Assembly: GCA_030618065.1 (NCBI GenBank)
Contig: JAUXEE010000016.1
Span: 1 to 16,693, forward strand
Source of the DNA: Gemmatimonadota bacterium
GTDB taxonomy: Bacteria; Gemmatimonadota; Gemmatimonadetes; Longimicrobiales; Gaopeijiaceae
Length of the DNA stretch: 16,693 nt
Reading direction: 5' to 3'
This document shows positions 7,743 to 14,957 of this stretch, piece after piece. The notes beneath the pieces are model-generated. The model made no database searches. It was not told the DNA's origin and was given only the letters and a program-made list of their open reading frames with translations. Made by a program: the position numbers and the translations under genes. Positions within the stretch are counted from its first letter, which is position 1. Each line of letters begins with the position of its first letter.

Positions 7743-8753
7743 CTACGCCACCGCTACCTGCTTCACGATCTCGGCCACCACCTGGTCGGCGGTGACTCCC
7801 GATGCGCTGGCCTCGTAGGTGAGCATCAGGCGGTGTCGGAGCACTTCGTGGACCACCGCCTGCACGTCATCGGGCGTCACGTGATCCCTACCTCTGAGCC
7901 ATGCGTGGGCCCGCGAGACCTTGTCGAGGCCGATTCCGCCCCGGGGGCTGGCGCCCACCTCGAGCCAACTCGCCAACTCCTCTGAATAGCTCTCCGGCCG
8001 ACGGGTAGCCGTGATGAGGTCCACGATGTACCGCTCGATGTTCTCGGACATGTGGATGGCGTAGATCTCGGAGCGGGCGGAGAAGACGGCGTCCTGCGGG
8101 ATCGGCTCCCGTGCAGCGGTGGAGGTAGATGCCCCCAGTGTATCGGATCCCTCCTGGGTGGCAGCCACCGAGGCACCTTCCTCACTCCGAACCAGACGAA
8201 GCACCTCCACCTCGTCGTCCGGAGAGGGATAGTCGATGAGGACGTGCATGATGAAGCGGTCCATCTGGGCTTCTGGGAGCGGGTAGGTCCCCTCCTGTTC
8301 GACTGGGTTCTGGGTCGCCATCACCATAAAGAGGGGCGGCAACTTGTGGGTTTGCCCTGCCACCGTGACCTGGCGTTCCTCCATGGCTTCCAGGAGGGCG
8401 GCCTGGACCTTGGCCGGGGCCCGGTTGATCTCGTCTGCCAGGACCAGATTCGCGAAGATGGGCCCCTCGTCGAACCGGAACTCCCCCTTTCCGTCGGCAC
8501 TGTAGTAGACCTCCGTCCCGGTCACGTCAGACGGCAGGAGGTCCGGCGTGAACTGAATCCGGCTGAAGTCAGAGTCCAGGTTCGTCGCCAGGGCCTTCAC
8601 GGCCCGAGTTTTGGCCAGGCCGGGCAATCCTTCCACAAGGAGATTCCCGTTGGTGAGAAGCGCCAGGAGGATACGCTCCACCACGGCCTCCTGGCCGATG
8701 ATGGATTCCCCCATGCGGGTCTTCAAATCGAGGATCGTGTCACGGGTGGTCAT
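7743..8753 (-). CDS. MoxR-family AAA+ ATPase, first gene of the Bat operon
   Basis: This 336-residue cytoplasmic ATPase has Walker A GLPGLAKT (42-49), Walker B LVLADE (103-108), sensor 1 within ATQNP (146-150) and the sensor 2 segment GASPRGG (267-273, Arg271), all standard for MoxR. The family acts as a chaperone-like remodeller that matures or activates VWA-containing partners. Here those would be the DUF58 protein and the BatA/BatB-like proteins encoded immediately downstream. One odd point is a Ser/Thr/Ala-rich insert (about 191-220) between the AAA core and the lid domain that looks disordered. The ATG at 8753 is the only reasonable start; a G-rich ribosome site lies 11 bases upstream inside a small inverted repeat (8762-8779). 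This is the promoter-proximal gene, and the intergenic region shared with the divergent mla operon should carry the promoter. Confidence 0.95.
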   Translation of the reverse strand: MTTRDTILDLKTRMGESIIGQEAVVERILLALLTNGNLLVEGLPGLAKTRAVKALATNLDSDFSRIQFTPDLLPSDVTGTEVYYSADGKGEFRFDEGPIFANLVLADEINRAPAKVQAALLEAMEERQVTVAGQTHKLPPLFMVMATQNPVEQEGTYPLPEAQMDRFIMHVLIDYPSPDDEVEVLRLVRSEEGASVAATQEGSDTLGASTSTAAREPIPQDAVFSARSEIYAIHMSENIERYIVDLITATRRPESYSEELASWLEVGASPRGGIGLDKVSRAHAWLRGRDHVTPDDVQAVVHEVLRHRLMLTYEASASGVTADQVVAEIVKQVAVA

Positions 8754-9042
8754 GAAAAAGTATTCTCCCCAGAGAGAATGATCCGGCGCCCGTCCCCGAA
8801 CGCCTCTTCCGCGGTCTAATCATTTTTCTAATACGGTGGTGAAATGTAAGATGAGCCTGCCGCGTTCTGTGCGACAGTGGCACACCTCTTCCTGTACCCC
8901 CGGGGCCGTACGACGGTCAGCTGGATCAATCTGATCTCTCATGGACGAGTTTGCCGCCTCACCATTCCACGATTATGATCAGCCTCGTCAAGGCAGCACG
9001 CTGGGCCATCGGCAACCACCTGCTATCCAGACCGGACAACGA
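8754..9042. promoter_or_regulatory. divergent intergenic region between the Bat and Mla-type operons
   Basis: About 289 bases separate the MoxR start (8753) from the preferred MlaE start (9043), so two divergent promoters should be here. The segment 8817-8855 is conspicuously A+T-rich for this genome (TAATCATTTTTCTAATAC) and is the likeliest place for them. I see a TAAGAT hexamer at 8847-8852 on the plus strand but no convincing -35 at the right spacing. Only the dyad at 8762-8779 is clear. Confidence 0.4.
8762..8779 (-). promoter_or_regulatory. inverted repeat overlapping the MoxR ribosome binding site
   Basis: ATTCTC (8762-8767) and GAGAAT (8774-8779) form a perfect 6-base stem with a 6-base loop. 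On the minus-strand transcript the 3' arm and loop contain GGGGAGAAT, the best ribosome site for the MoxR gene, so folding would hide it. The stem is short and A/U-containing; it may equally be a small operator or chance. Confidence 0.3.
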
Positions 9043-10191
9043 ATGGCCGAAACCACGCTTCCCTCACGCCTCCAAGCCCGGCGAACCGCCGAGGGCACCT
9101 TGGAGGTGGGGATTGGCGGAGACTGGTCGATAGGATCCCCGACACCCGCCACCCTGGGGCAGGTAATCGCCGAACTCAACGCCGATGGGGATTTAACCCG
9201 GGTCCAGGTGTTTCCACTTGACCTGGGTCAATGGGACACTTCCCTGGTGAGCGTTCTGCAGCGGTTGGCGGATGCTGCCAAGGCCAACGAGGCAGAACTC
9301 GACGTGGACGCGTTCCCGGAGGGCGTTCGCCGGCTCTTGGACTTGGCCCTGGCCGTTCCGGAGAAAACCGACGCCCGCCGGGGTGCCGGTGACATCAGCG
9401 TCATCGAGTCCATCGGCCAGGCCACCCTCGGGGTTGGAGCGGGGGCTCGGAATACGGTCACGTTCATCGGCGAAGTCACCGTCGCCTCCCTCCGGGTTTT
9501 CACCGGCCGGGGAATCTTCCGGTTGAAGGACTTCCTGACCTTCGTGCAGCGTGCAGGGATCGAGGCCCTGGGCATCTCCGTCCTCGTGGCCAGTCTTATG
9601 GGCCTCATTCTGGCTTTCATCAGCGCCGTCCAATTCTCCCAGTACGGGGCGGAGATCTACGTGGCGGACCTCGTGGGTATCGGAATGGTTCGGGACCTGG
9701 GTGCCCTCATGACCGCCATCGTCATGGCGGGCCGGAGCGGCGCCGCCTACGCGGCAGAGATCGGGTCCATGCGTTCGAGCCAGGAGCTCGACGCCCTGGA
9801 AACAGCAGGGATTTCCCCCATCGAGTTCCTGGTGGTTCCCAGGATCCTGGCCCTGGCCCTCATGATGCCTTTACTGACGGTCTTCGCTGACCTGGCGGGG
9901 ATCCTGGGCGGCGCGGTCGTGGGGATCGGCATGCTGGACCTATCCCCCACCGCCTATTTCAATGAAACTTTCCGGGCGGTGACGGCCGTCCACCTCTACG
10001 GCGGCCTGATCAAGGGGTTTTTCTACGGAATCCTGGTGGGACTCGCCGGTTGCCTTCGGGGAATGCAGTCCGGATCCAGCTCCCTGGCGGTCGGCGCCGC
10101 CACCACTTCCGCCGTGGTCACCGGGCTCGTATGGCTGATTGTCGCCTGCGGCGTGTTTCAGGTCCTGCAATATGCTCTCCATATCCAATGA
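9043..10191 (+). CDS. mlaE: MlaE-family lipid ABC transporter permease with N-terminal STAS-like domain
   Basis: This 382-residue inner-membrane protein has two parts. Residues 1-105 resemble a STAS/MlaB domain (VQVFPLDLGQWDTSLVSVLQ at 55-74, with Asp-Thr-Ser at the usual phospho-site position). Residues 115-382 are the MlaE permease (PF02405), including MAGRSGAAYAAEIGSMRS (228-245) and ELDALETAGISPIEFLVVPR (248-267), plus about five membrane helices between 172 and 380. The permease pairs with the MlaF ATPase to move phospholipids between inner membrane and periplasm. STAS-MlaE fusions are known in proteobacteria and replace a separate MlaB. An in-frame ATG at 8941 would add 34 residues of no visible domain; I prefer 9043, which has a weak GGA-type site and starts just before the domain. 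The stop overlaps the MlaF start by ATGA. Confidence 0.92.
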   Translation: MAETTLPSRLQARRTAEGTLEVGIGGDWSIGSPTPATLGQVIAELNADGDLTRVQVFPLDLGQWDTSLVSVLQRLADAAKANEAELDVDAFPEGVRRLLDLALAVPEKTDARRGAGDISVIESIGQATLGVGAGARNTVTFIGEVTVASLRVFTGRGIFRLKDFLTFVQRAGIEALGISVLVASLMGLILAFISAVQFSQYGAEIYVADLVGIGMVRDLGALMTAIVMAGRSGAAYAAEIGSMRSSQELDALETAGISPIEFLVVPRILALALMMPLLTVFADLAGILGGAVVGIGMLDLSPTAYFNETFRAVTAVHLYGGLIKGFFYGILVGLAGCLRGMQSGSSSLAVGAATTSAVVTGLVWLIVACGVFQVLQYALHIQ

Positions 10192-11036
10192 ACAATGACG
10201 AGACCATGCCGGACGAGCCCATCGGGGGCAGGGGATCCCGAGATAGCCGCACGGGAGCGGGGGACGATCGGCCGGTGGCTATCGCCATCAAGGGCCTTAC
10301 CATGGCCTTCGGGGACTTCATTCTCATGCGGGATCTCAACTTCGAGATCCGCAAGGGTGACGTTTTCGTCATCATGGGCGGAAGTGGTTGCGGGAAGAGC
10401 ACCCTTCTTATGCATATGCTGGGCTTCCTGGAACCCCACACCGGATCCGTCTGGTACGGAAACACCAACTTCACCGAAGCCGAAGAAGAGGTAAGGGTGG
10501 GCATCATCGACCGAACGGGGGTGTCGTTCCAATCGGGAGCCCTGTGGAGTCACATGACCCTCGAGGAGAACATAAGTCTTCTTTTGGAAGAGAAAACCGA
10601 TCTAACCTCCGGTGAGATTAAGGACATCGCCAGTTTTAAGCTGGCCCTGGTGGGGCTCCGTGGGTTCGAGGACTACTACCCATCGGAAATCTCCGGGGGA
10701 ATGAATAAGCGCGCCGCCTTGGCGAGGGCCATGGCCCTGGACCCCGACGTGCTCTTTTTCGATGAACCGGGGGCTGGGCTGGATCCGCTGAGCGCGCGCC
10801 GCTCCGACGATCTCATCCTCGAGCTCTCGGAAAGCCTGGGGACCACGATTGTCCTGGTGACCCATGAACTGGACAGCATCTTCACGGTAGCGAACAACAG
10901 TGTGTTTCTCGACGTAACCACCCGGACCCAGGCCGACGTGGGCGATCCCCTGCGCCTCAGGGACCACTCATCGTCGGCCATGGTCCGGAACTTTTTGCGG
11001 CGGGGCGAGGCCGAGCACCCCGTGGAGGATTCATGA
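10188..11036 (+). CDS. mlaF: MlaF-family ABC transporter ATP-binding protein
   Basis: This 282-residue nucleotide-binding subunit powers the MlaE permease. All motifs are intact: Walker A GGSGCGKS (64-71), Q-loop Gln115 in FQSGALW, ABC signature SGGMNKR (169-175, the MlaF-type variant with Met), Walker B VLFFDEP (188-194, Glu193 catalytic), D-loop GLDP (197-200) and switch His226. A charged, probably disordered leader of about 28 residues precedes the core. The start is the ATG at 10188, which overlaps the MlaE stop by 4 bases. There is little ribosome-site complementarity upstream, so translation probably depends on coupling to mlaE. The longer open frame back to 10050 overlaps MlaE and has no ATPase character. 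Confidence 0.95.
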   Translation: MNNDETMPDEPIGGRGSRDSRTGAGDDRPVAIAIKGLTMAFGDFILMRDLNFEIRKGDVFVIMGGSGCGKSTLLMHMLGFLEPHTGSVWYGNTNFTEAEEEVRVGIIDRTGVSFQSGALWSHMTLEENISLLLEEKTDLTSGEIKDIASFKLALVGLRGFEDYYPSEISGGMNKRAALARAMALDPDVLFFDEPGAGLDPLSARRSDDLILELSESLGTTIVLVTHELDSIFTVANNSVFLDVTTRTQADVGDPLRLRDHSSSAMVRNFLRRGEAEHPVEDS

Positions 11037-12001
11037 GCAGACGAGCGCAACCGGCTTTGGTAGGAACCTTCGTGCTGGGGGGGATGGCCGTGATCGTCGG
11101 TTTGGCCCTCTTCTTCGGATCAGGCCGGCTTTCCCGGGAAACCCTTACCCTGGTCTCGTTCTTCGAGGAGGATGTGACTGGATTGAGGGAGGGCGCGACG
11201 GTAGCCTTCCGAGGGGTAAATGTCGGCTCGGTCTCTCAGGTGCTCCTGAGCCTCCCTGATGATCCCCGAACCAGCGCCACCGATGTGCGTATCGCCGTGA
11301 TCTTCGACGTGGACCTGGAAAGGTTGCGAAACGTGTCCCCGGGTCAGCGCCGGGACGTGGCCAATCCGGAGGAATTTGAAGAAATCATCCAGGCCGGACT
11401 GCGGGTGGGGATCAAGGTCAACAACTTTTTGGCCGGGATCAAATCCCTCGTCTTGGACCTCAGGCCCGATGTGCCGGATACCCGGCTCCAAGGGGTGGAG
11501 CTTCCGTACTGGGAGGTCCCAACAATGCCCAGCCCCCTTGTGGCCGTGCGGGCCAAGCTCGAGGAGATGGCCAACAAGTTTGCGGATCTTCCACTGGATT
11601 CCATCGCAGCGAACATCAACGGGCTGGTGACGGACCTGCGGAGGACCATCAACTCGGAGGAGACCTCGGGCCTGAGCAGTCAGGCCAACCGGACCCTGGA
11701 AAACCTCGCCTTGGCTGCCGAGGAGATCTCGACCTTCATGTCGGGCCTAGGCGACACCGTGGAGCCGGTCGTCGAAGGGTTGGATGAGACCTTCACTAAA
11801 GCACGGGAGCTCATGGACTCTCTGGAGGAGACTCTGGCGCAGATCCGTGCTCAAACGGGCCCCGAGTCGCCCTTGACCTACCGAACTCTCCAGCTCCTTG
11901 AAGAGACGGATCTGGTGCTTCAGTCCTTGCGCGATTTCATCGAATATCTAAATGCCAATCCCAGTGCCCTCATCAAGGGCCGCAGTGGGGGAGGGGAGTA
12001 A
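11033..12001 (+). CDS. mlaD: MlaD-family MCE-domain protein
   Basis: This 322-residue protein has a single N-terminal transmembrane anchor (about 9-29) and an MCE domain (about 37-145), including FRGVNVGSVSQV (59-70), RVGIKVNNFLAGIKSLVLDL (124-143) and a charged insertion at about 75-115. A helical C-terminal region (165-322) follows. MCE proteins form hexameric rings in the periplasm that bind phospholipid and connect the MlaFE transporter to its acceptor. The long helical tail ending YLNANPSALIKGR is like MCE proteins that work with a PqiC-type lipoprotein, rather than the short E. coli MlaD of about 183 residues. GGAGG at 11024-11028 and an ATGA overlap with mlaF support the start. Confidence 0.93.
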   Translation: MSRRAQPALVGTFVLGGMAVIVGLALFFGSGRLSRETLTLVSFFEEDVTGLREGATVAFRGVNVGSVSQVLLSLPDDPRTSATDVRIAVIFDVDLERLRNVSPGQRRDVANPEEFEEIIQAGLRVGIKVNNFLAGIKSLVLDLRPDVPDTRLQGVELPYWEVPTMPSPLVAVRAKLEEMANKFADLPLDSIAANINGLVTDLRRTINSEETSGLSSQANRTLENLALAAEEISTFMSGLGDTVEPVVEGLDETFTKARELMDSLEETLAQIRAQTGPESPLTYRTLQLLEETDLVLQSLRDFIEYLNANPSALIKGRSGGGE

Positions 12002-12005
12002 TACC

Positions 12006-12605
12006 ATGAGGCCCGTGACCCTGCTTACCGCGGCGGCCCTTGCCGCTACCGTGTCCTTTGGGGGCTGCATCGCCAAGCCTGCCCCGTCCCAGAAGTTGTT
12101 CGTGCTCCCCACCAGTTCACCTGTGGGGGCGCGACCCCATGCGGGAGAGCTAGGAGACCGGAGCCTGGGATTTGGCCCGGTTTCCATCGCGTCTCACCTG
12201 GATCGGGAGTACGTGGCTGTACGCCTGGAGGACACTCGATACGAGTACGCCGACAGCATGCGCTGGGCGAGCCCCTTGGATGGCCTGGTGGAGGAACGCC
12301 TGGTGGAAGCAATGGTGTGGGCCACCGGAGCCCGGGACGTCAGACGCTTCCCATGGCCGACTTCGAACGCACCCGATGTGAGGGTGAGTGCGCGACTCCT
12401 GCGCTTCGAGCTCACCCCTGACCACACGGCGGAACTCTCAGCCCATTGGTCCCTCTGGGACAGTAGATCGGGAGAAGAGGTGAACTCGGGCTATTTCAAC
12501 CACCAAGAGCCCGTGCAGGGAAACTCGGCGGCCGCAGGGGTGGAGGCTCTGGACCGGACCCTACTCCGCTTCGCCGAGGCCATGGCAGCAGAATTGGGGG
12601 GGTAG
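12006..12605 (+). CDS. PqiC-like ABC transport auxiliary lipoprotein (DUF330)
   Basis: This 199-residue protein begins with a lipoprotein signal (MRPVTLLTAAALAATVSFGG) and a lipobox ending at Cys21 (FGGC). The remainder fits the ABC_trans_aux/DUF330 family (PF03886): RYEYADSMRWASPLDGL and EERLVEAM (about 70-97) correspond to the characteristic Trp-Ala/Ser-Pro-Leu segment. The residue after Cys is Ile, not Asp, so no obvious inner-membrane retention signal is seen and outer-membrane sorting is possible. PqiC lipoproteins partner with MCE proteins to complete an envelope-spanning lipid path; that is known for Pqi and inferred here from operon position. The start at 12006 lies 4 bases after mlaD, with GGGAGGGGAG upstream. 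Confidence 0.9.
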   Translation: MRPVTLLTAAALAATVSFGGCIAKPAPSQKLFVLPTSSPVGARPHAGELGDRSLGFGPVSIASHLDREYVAVRLEDTRYEYADSMRWASPLDGLVEERLVEAMVWATGARDVRRFPWPTSNAPDVRVSARLLRFELTPDHTAELSAHWSLWDSRSGEEVNSGYFNHQEPVQGNSAAAGVEALDRTLLRFAEAMAAELGG

Positions 12606-12608
12606 GCC

Positions 12609-14072
12609 ATGCGACGGGTGATCAATGTCGCCGGTGTCCTCCTGGCTTTCCTCACCGCCCCGCCTGCGGCTTACGGCCAGGCCGGGAACCACTGGACGGA
12701 GCAGTACGGGAACCGATCCATGCTCTTGAGCGGTGCGGTCATCGGGAGCGTGTCCGACCTGGGGCTCGTGTTCTACAACCCCGGTAGACTGGGCCTGATC
12801 GAAGAGCCCGCCTTCGTCCTGACCGCTAAAGGATATCAATGGGACGATATCCGCCTGGAGAATGCTCTGGGAGAGGGTGTCGACCTCAAAGATTCGGGCT
12901 TCGGCGGAGCCCCCACCCTGGCGGCCGGCGCGTTTACCGTACCCTTCCTGGAGGGACACCGGTTCGCCTATGCCTTCCTCACCCGGAGAAGAGACGATAA
13001 CGACTTTTTTCTTAGGTTTGAGCGATCTGGTGATCTCTTCGATCAGTTTCCTGGGGACGATTACTTTTCCGGAACCGTCGAACTCTCGAATAGCCTGAAG
13101 GAGGACTGGATTGGCCTTACCTGGGCCCCCGTCATCGGTGGGCGTTGGAGCCTGGGGTTATCCACTTTTTACTACCACCTCACGCGGAAGTCCCACCTGG
13201 CGCTGGACATGAGGGGACTGATCGAAACGGACGAGGTGATCGTCAATGCCCAAGACCGAACCTTCAAGCTCTCCGACCATGGGCTCATCTGGAAGGCCGG
13301 GCTTGCGGGGGTTTTCCACCCTGTCTCCGTGGGGATTACGGTGACTTCCCCCCGCGTGAGCATACTGGCGAGCGGCCGGGTCCAGTATGAGGACTTGAGG
13401 GCCGGCTTCGGTACGGACAACGACGAGATGCCGGACGACCTCCTCGTCAACGACGTCCAGAGGAACCTGCCGGCGGTCACCCGATCCCCGTGGGCCGTAG
13501 GGGCGGGGGTGGGCGTGGAGTGGGGTCGTGCGGTGATCCACCTGGCCGGCGAATGGTATTCCGCCGTCCCGAAGTACACCGTCGCCGAGGCGGAACCTTT
13601 CGAGGGGCAGAGTACCGGCGAGGTCATCGAGTATCGCATCGTGGAGGAGTTGAAGAGTGTGGTCAACGGTGCGGTAGGGATCGAGTGGCACCGGGGCGAG
13701 AGATGGTCTCTCTTCGGGAGTTTCGCCACGAACGGGTCCGCGACGCCTGCGGAACGGTCGTCTTTTCTGGAGCTGTTGGACGAGGTCAGCACCACGACGG
13801 TTCGGGCGGATTTCCTGCAAGGCGGAGGTGGGTTCGTAGTTTCCACCAGCTATTTCGACCTGACCCTGGGAGCGAACTATAGCTGGGCGTCGGACAGACT
13901 GAATGCGCTCTTGAATCTCCCGGATGAGGGCGACGACCCCGTCTTTGGAGGCGACAACAACGCGAGGTTTGTTGCCTCCCGCTGGCGCTTCCTCTTCGGC
14001 TTCTCCTTCCCCTTCGGTGACCAACTCCTGGACCGGGCCAAGGGAGATACGGGGGGGAACGGGAGCGGGTGA
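12609..14072 (+). CDS. outer-membrane beta-barrel protein, FadL-like (substrate unknown)
   Basis: This 487-residue protein has a signal peptide (1-23, probable cleavage AYG/QAG) and a mature sequence of alternating hydrophobic/polar strands rich in Gly, Trp, Phe and Tyr, typical of an outer-membrane barrel. The mature N-terminus, with SGAVIGSVSDLGLVFYNPGRLGL (about 41-63), resembles the plug segment of the FadL/OmpP1/TodX family, where a conserved Asn-Pro sits at the same place. A terminal strand, RFLFGFSFPF, runs about 460-469, followed by a short polar extension instead of ending at Phe. FadL-type channels import hydrophobic compounds through a lateral opening. I could not place this protein in a named subfamily. 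It starts 3 bases after the PqiC-like gene, so it is the fifth gene of the operon; by context it may be the outer-membrane end of the lipid pathway. Confidence 0.75.
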   Translation: MRRVINVAGVLLAFLTAPPAAYGQAGNHWTEQYGNRSMLLSGAVIGSVSDLGLVFYNPGRLGLIEEPAFVLTAKGYQWDDIRLENALGEGVDLKDSGFGGAPTLAAGAFTVPFLEGHRFAYAFLTRRRDDNDFFLRFERSGDLFDQFPGDDYFSGTVELSNSLKEDWIGLTWAPVIGGRWSLGLSTFYYHLTRKSHLALDMRGLIETDEVIVNAQDRTFKLSDHGLIWKAGLAGVFHPVSVGITVTSPRVSILASGRVQYEDLRAGFGTDNDEMPDDLLVNDVQRNLPAVTRSPWAVGAGVGVEWGRAVIHLAGEWYSAVPKYTVAEAEPFEGQSTGEVIEYRIVEELKSVVNGAVGIEWHRGERWSLFGSFATNGSATPAERSSFLELLDEVSTTTVRADFLQGGGGFVVSTSYFDLTLGANYSWASDRLNALLNLPDEGDDPVFGGDNNARFVASRWRFLFGFSFPFGDQLLDRAKGDTGGNGSG

Positions 14073-14175
14073 GGGCACGCAACTCCTCATGGAAAAGGGA
14101 TCTGGGCGTTGGCTCTTCGCGACGACGCGGTGAAGACCACCCTCAATAGCTTTCATCAGTCTGGAATCGGTACGG

Positions 14176-14865
14176 TTACCGCGACGGCCCGGGGTAGATC
14201 GTCTTCCAGTCCCTCTTCATGTCCACCTCGACCCAGGGACGCATGAACTCGATGCCTCCCCCGGAGGTGATGAAGGTCTTGAATTCATGGGCCCGCAAAT
14301 AGTCGAGTAGTTCGAGCATCGGTTGAAACACCAACTCGGTGTAGGGGCGGTCGAGCTCGGGGTGCCGAGCGGTAGCGAGCCAATTCTCGACGATTTCTTC
14401 GAACTCCGCCGTAGTCATCCCGGCGTGGGAAGCCATCACCAGCTCGAGCAGGCCATGCTCGCCGGTGGCGGCTACGGCCTCGAGATCCCCCTCGATGGCC
14501 CCTCTGAACGGTTGCGTGTCTCGCCACTCAGGATGTTCGGGGGCCAACTCACTGACCCGATCGACTGCGAAGAGCAACTGGAAATAGAATGGCTTCTCCG
14601 ACCAGAGGCAGCCGTCGTTGTCGAAGGTGGCAATGCGCTCGGGCTCGGGCACGAAGTCCGGACTGCTCGGGTCGGTGACCCTGGCCACGAACTCGGTGAT
14701 GGCTTCTTTCGCTGCGCCATCGTTCCACGACGGAAGGCCGGCCTCGGTGATGGCCTCCGAAGTAGGATCGGAGTCTCCCGACGCTGGCTGCTGGTTGGAT
14801 TGAGTACACCCCGGCAAAAGCATGGCCACGACCGACAGAAGCGATATGAGGCTTAGCGGTTTCAT
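14176..14865 (-). CDS. HAD-like phosphatase lipoprotein with an apparent internal in-frame deletion
   Basis: This 229-residue product has a lipoprotein signal with lipobox LPGC (Cys20), then a HAD-type core: motif I FDNDGCLW (Asp82, Asp84; the usual Thr is Cys86), the cap-like region with PYTELVFQPMLELL (174-187), and motif II TFITSGGG (197-204). Family relatives are roughly 330-350 residues. They continue after FMRPW for about 100 residues with the motif III basic residue and motif IV (GNSDGD-type), then close with VDMKRDWKTIFP or similar. Here FMRPW (207-211) is followed at once by VEVDMKRDWKTIYP (212-225), so motifs III and IV are missing while both ends are preserved and in frame. The nucleophile remains, but catalysis is unlikely. 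GAGGAGA lies 7 bases before the start. It is downstream of, and co-oriented with, the sulfatase gene. The family comparison is from memory. Confidence 0.8.
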   Translation of the reverse strand: MKPLSLISLLSVVAMLLPGCTQSNQQPASGDSDPTSEAITEAGLPSWNDGAAKEAITEFVARVTDPSSPDFVPEPERIATFDNDGCLWSEKPFYFQLLFAVDRVSELAPEHPEWRDTQPFRGAIEGDLEAVAATGEHGLLELVMASHAGMTTAEFEEIVENWLATARHPELDRPYTELVFQPMLELLDYLRAHEFKTFITSGGGIEFMRPWVEVDMKRDWKTIYPGPSR

Positions 14866-14887
14866 ACTTGTCTCTCCTCACGGGCAC

Positions 14888-14913
14888 GGGCGGGGGCCCG
14901 AAAGCCCCCGCCC
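14888..14913 (-). terminator. strong GC hairpin between the sulfatase and HAD-like genes
   Basis: GGGCGGGGGC (14888-14897) and GCCCCCGCCC (14904-14913) form a perfect 10-base stem with a 6-base loop. On the minus transcript it lies 44 bases past the sulfatase stop and 22 bases before the HAD-like start. No U-run follows, so it is not a classic intrinsic terminator. It may pause or partly terminate transcription, or protect the 3' end of the sulfatase message, lowering expression of the downstream gene. Confidence 0.5.
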
Positions 14914-14957
14914 ATTCCTCATTTGCCGCCGTTAAACATAGCGTTCCATCTGGTCAC

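Noticed and set aside
13158..14156. 332-residue minus-strand open frame opposite the barrel gene
   Set aside because: Arg/Pro/Gly-rich shadow. The plus strand has a signal peptide, operon spacing and barrel-like strands.
14073..14175. Possible terminator between the convergent barrel and HAD-like genes
   Set aside because: Only 5-base or imperfect stems (for example CGGTA/TACCG near 14168-14181, which enters the HAD-like stop) and no T-run; not enough to call.
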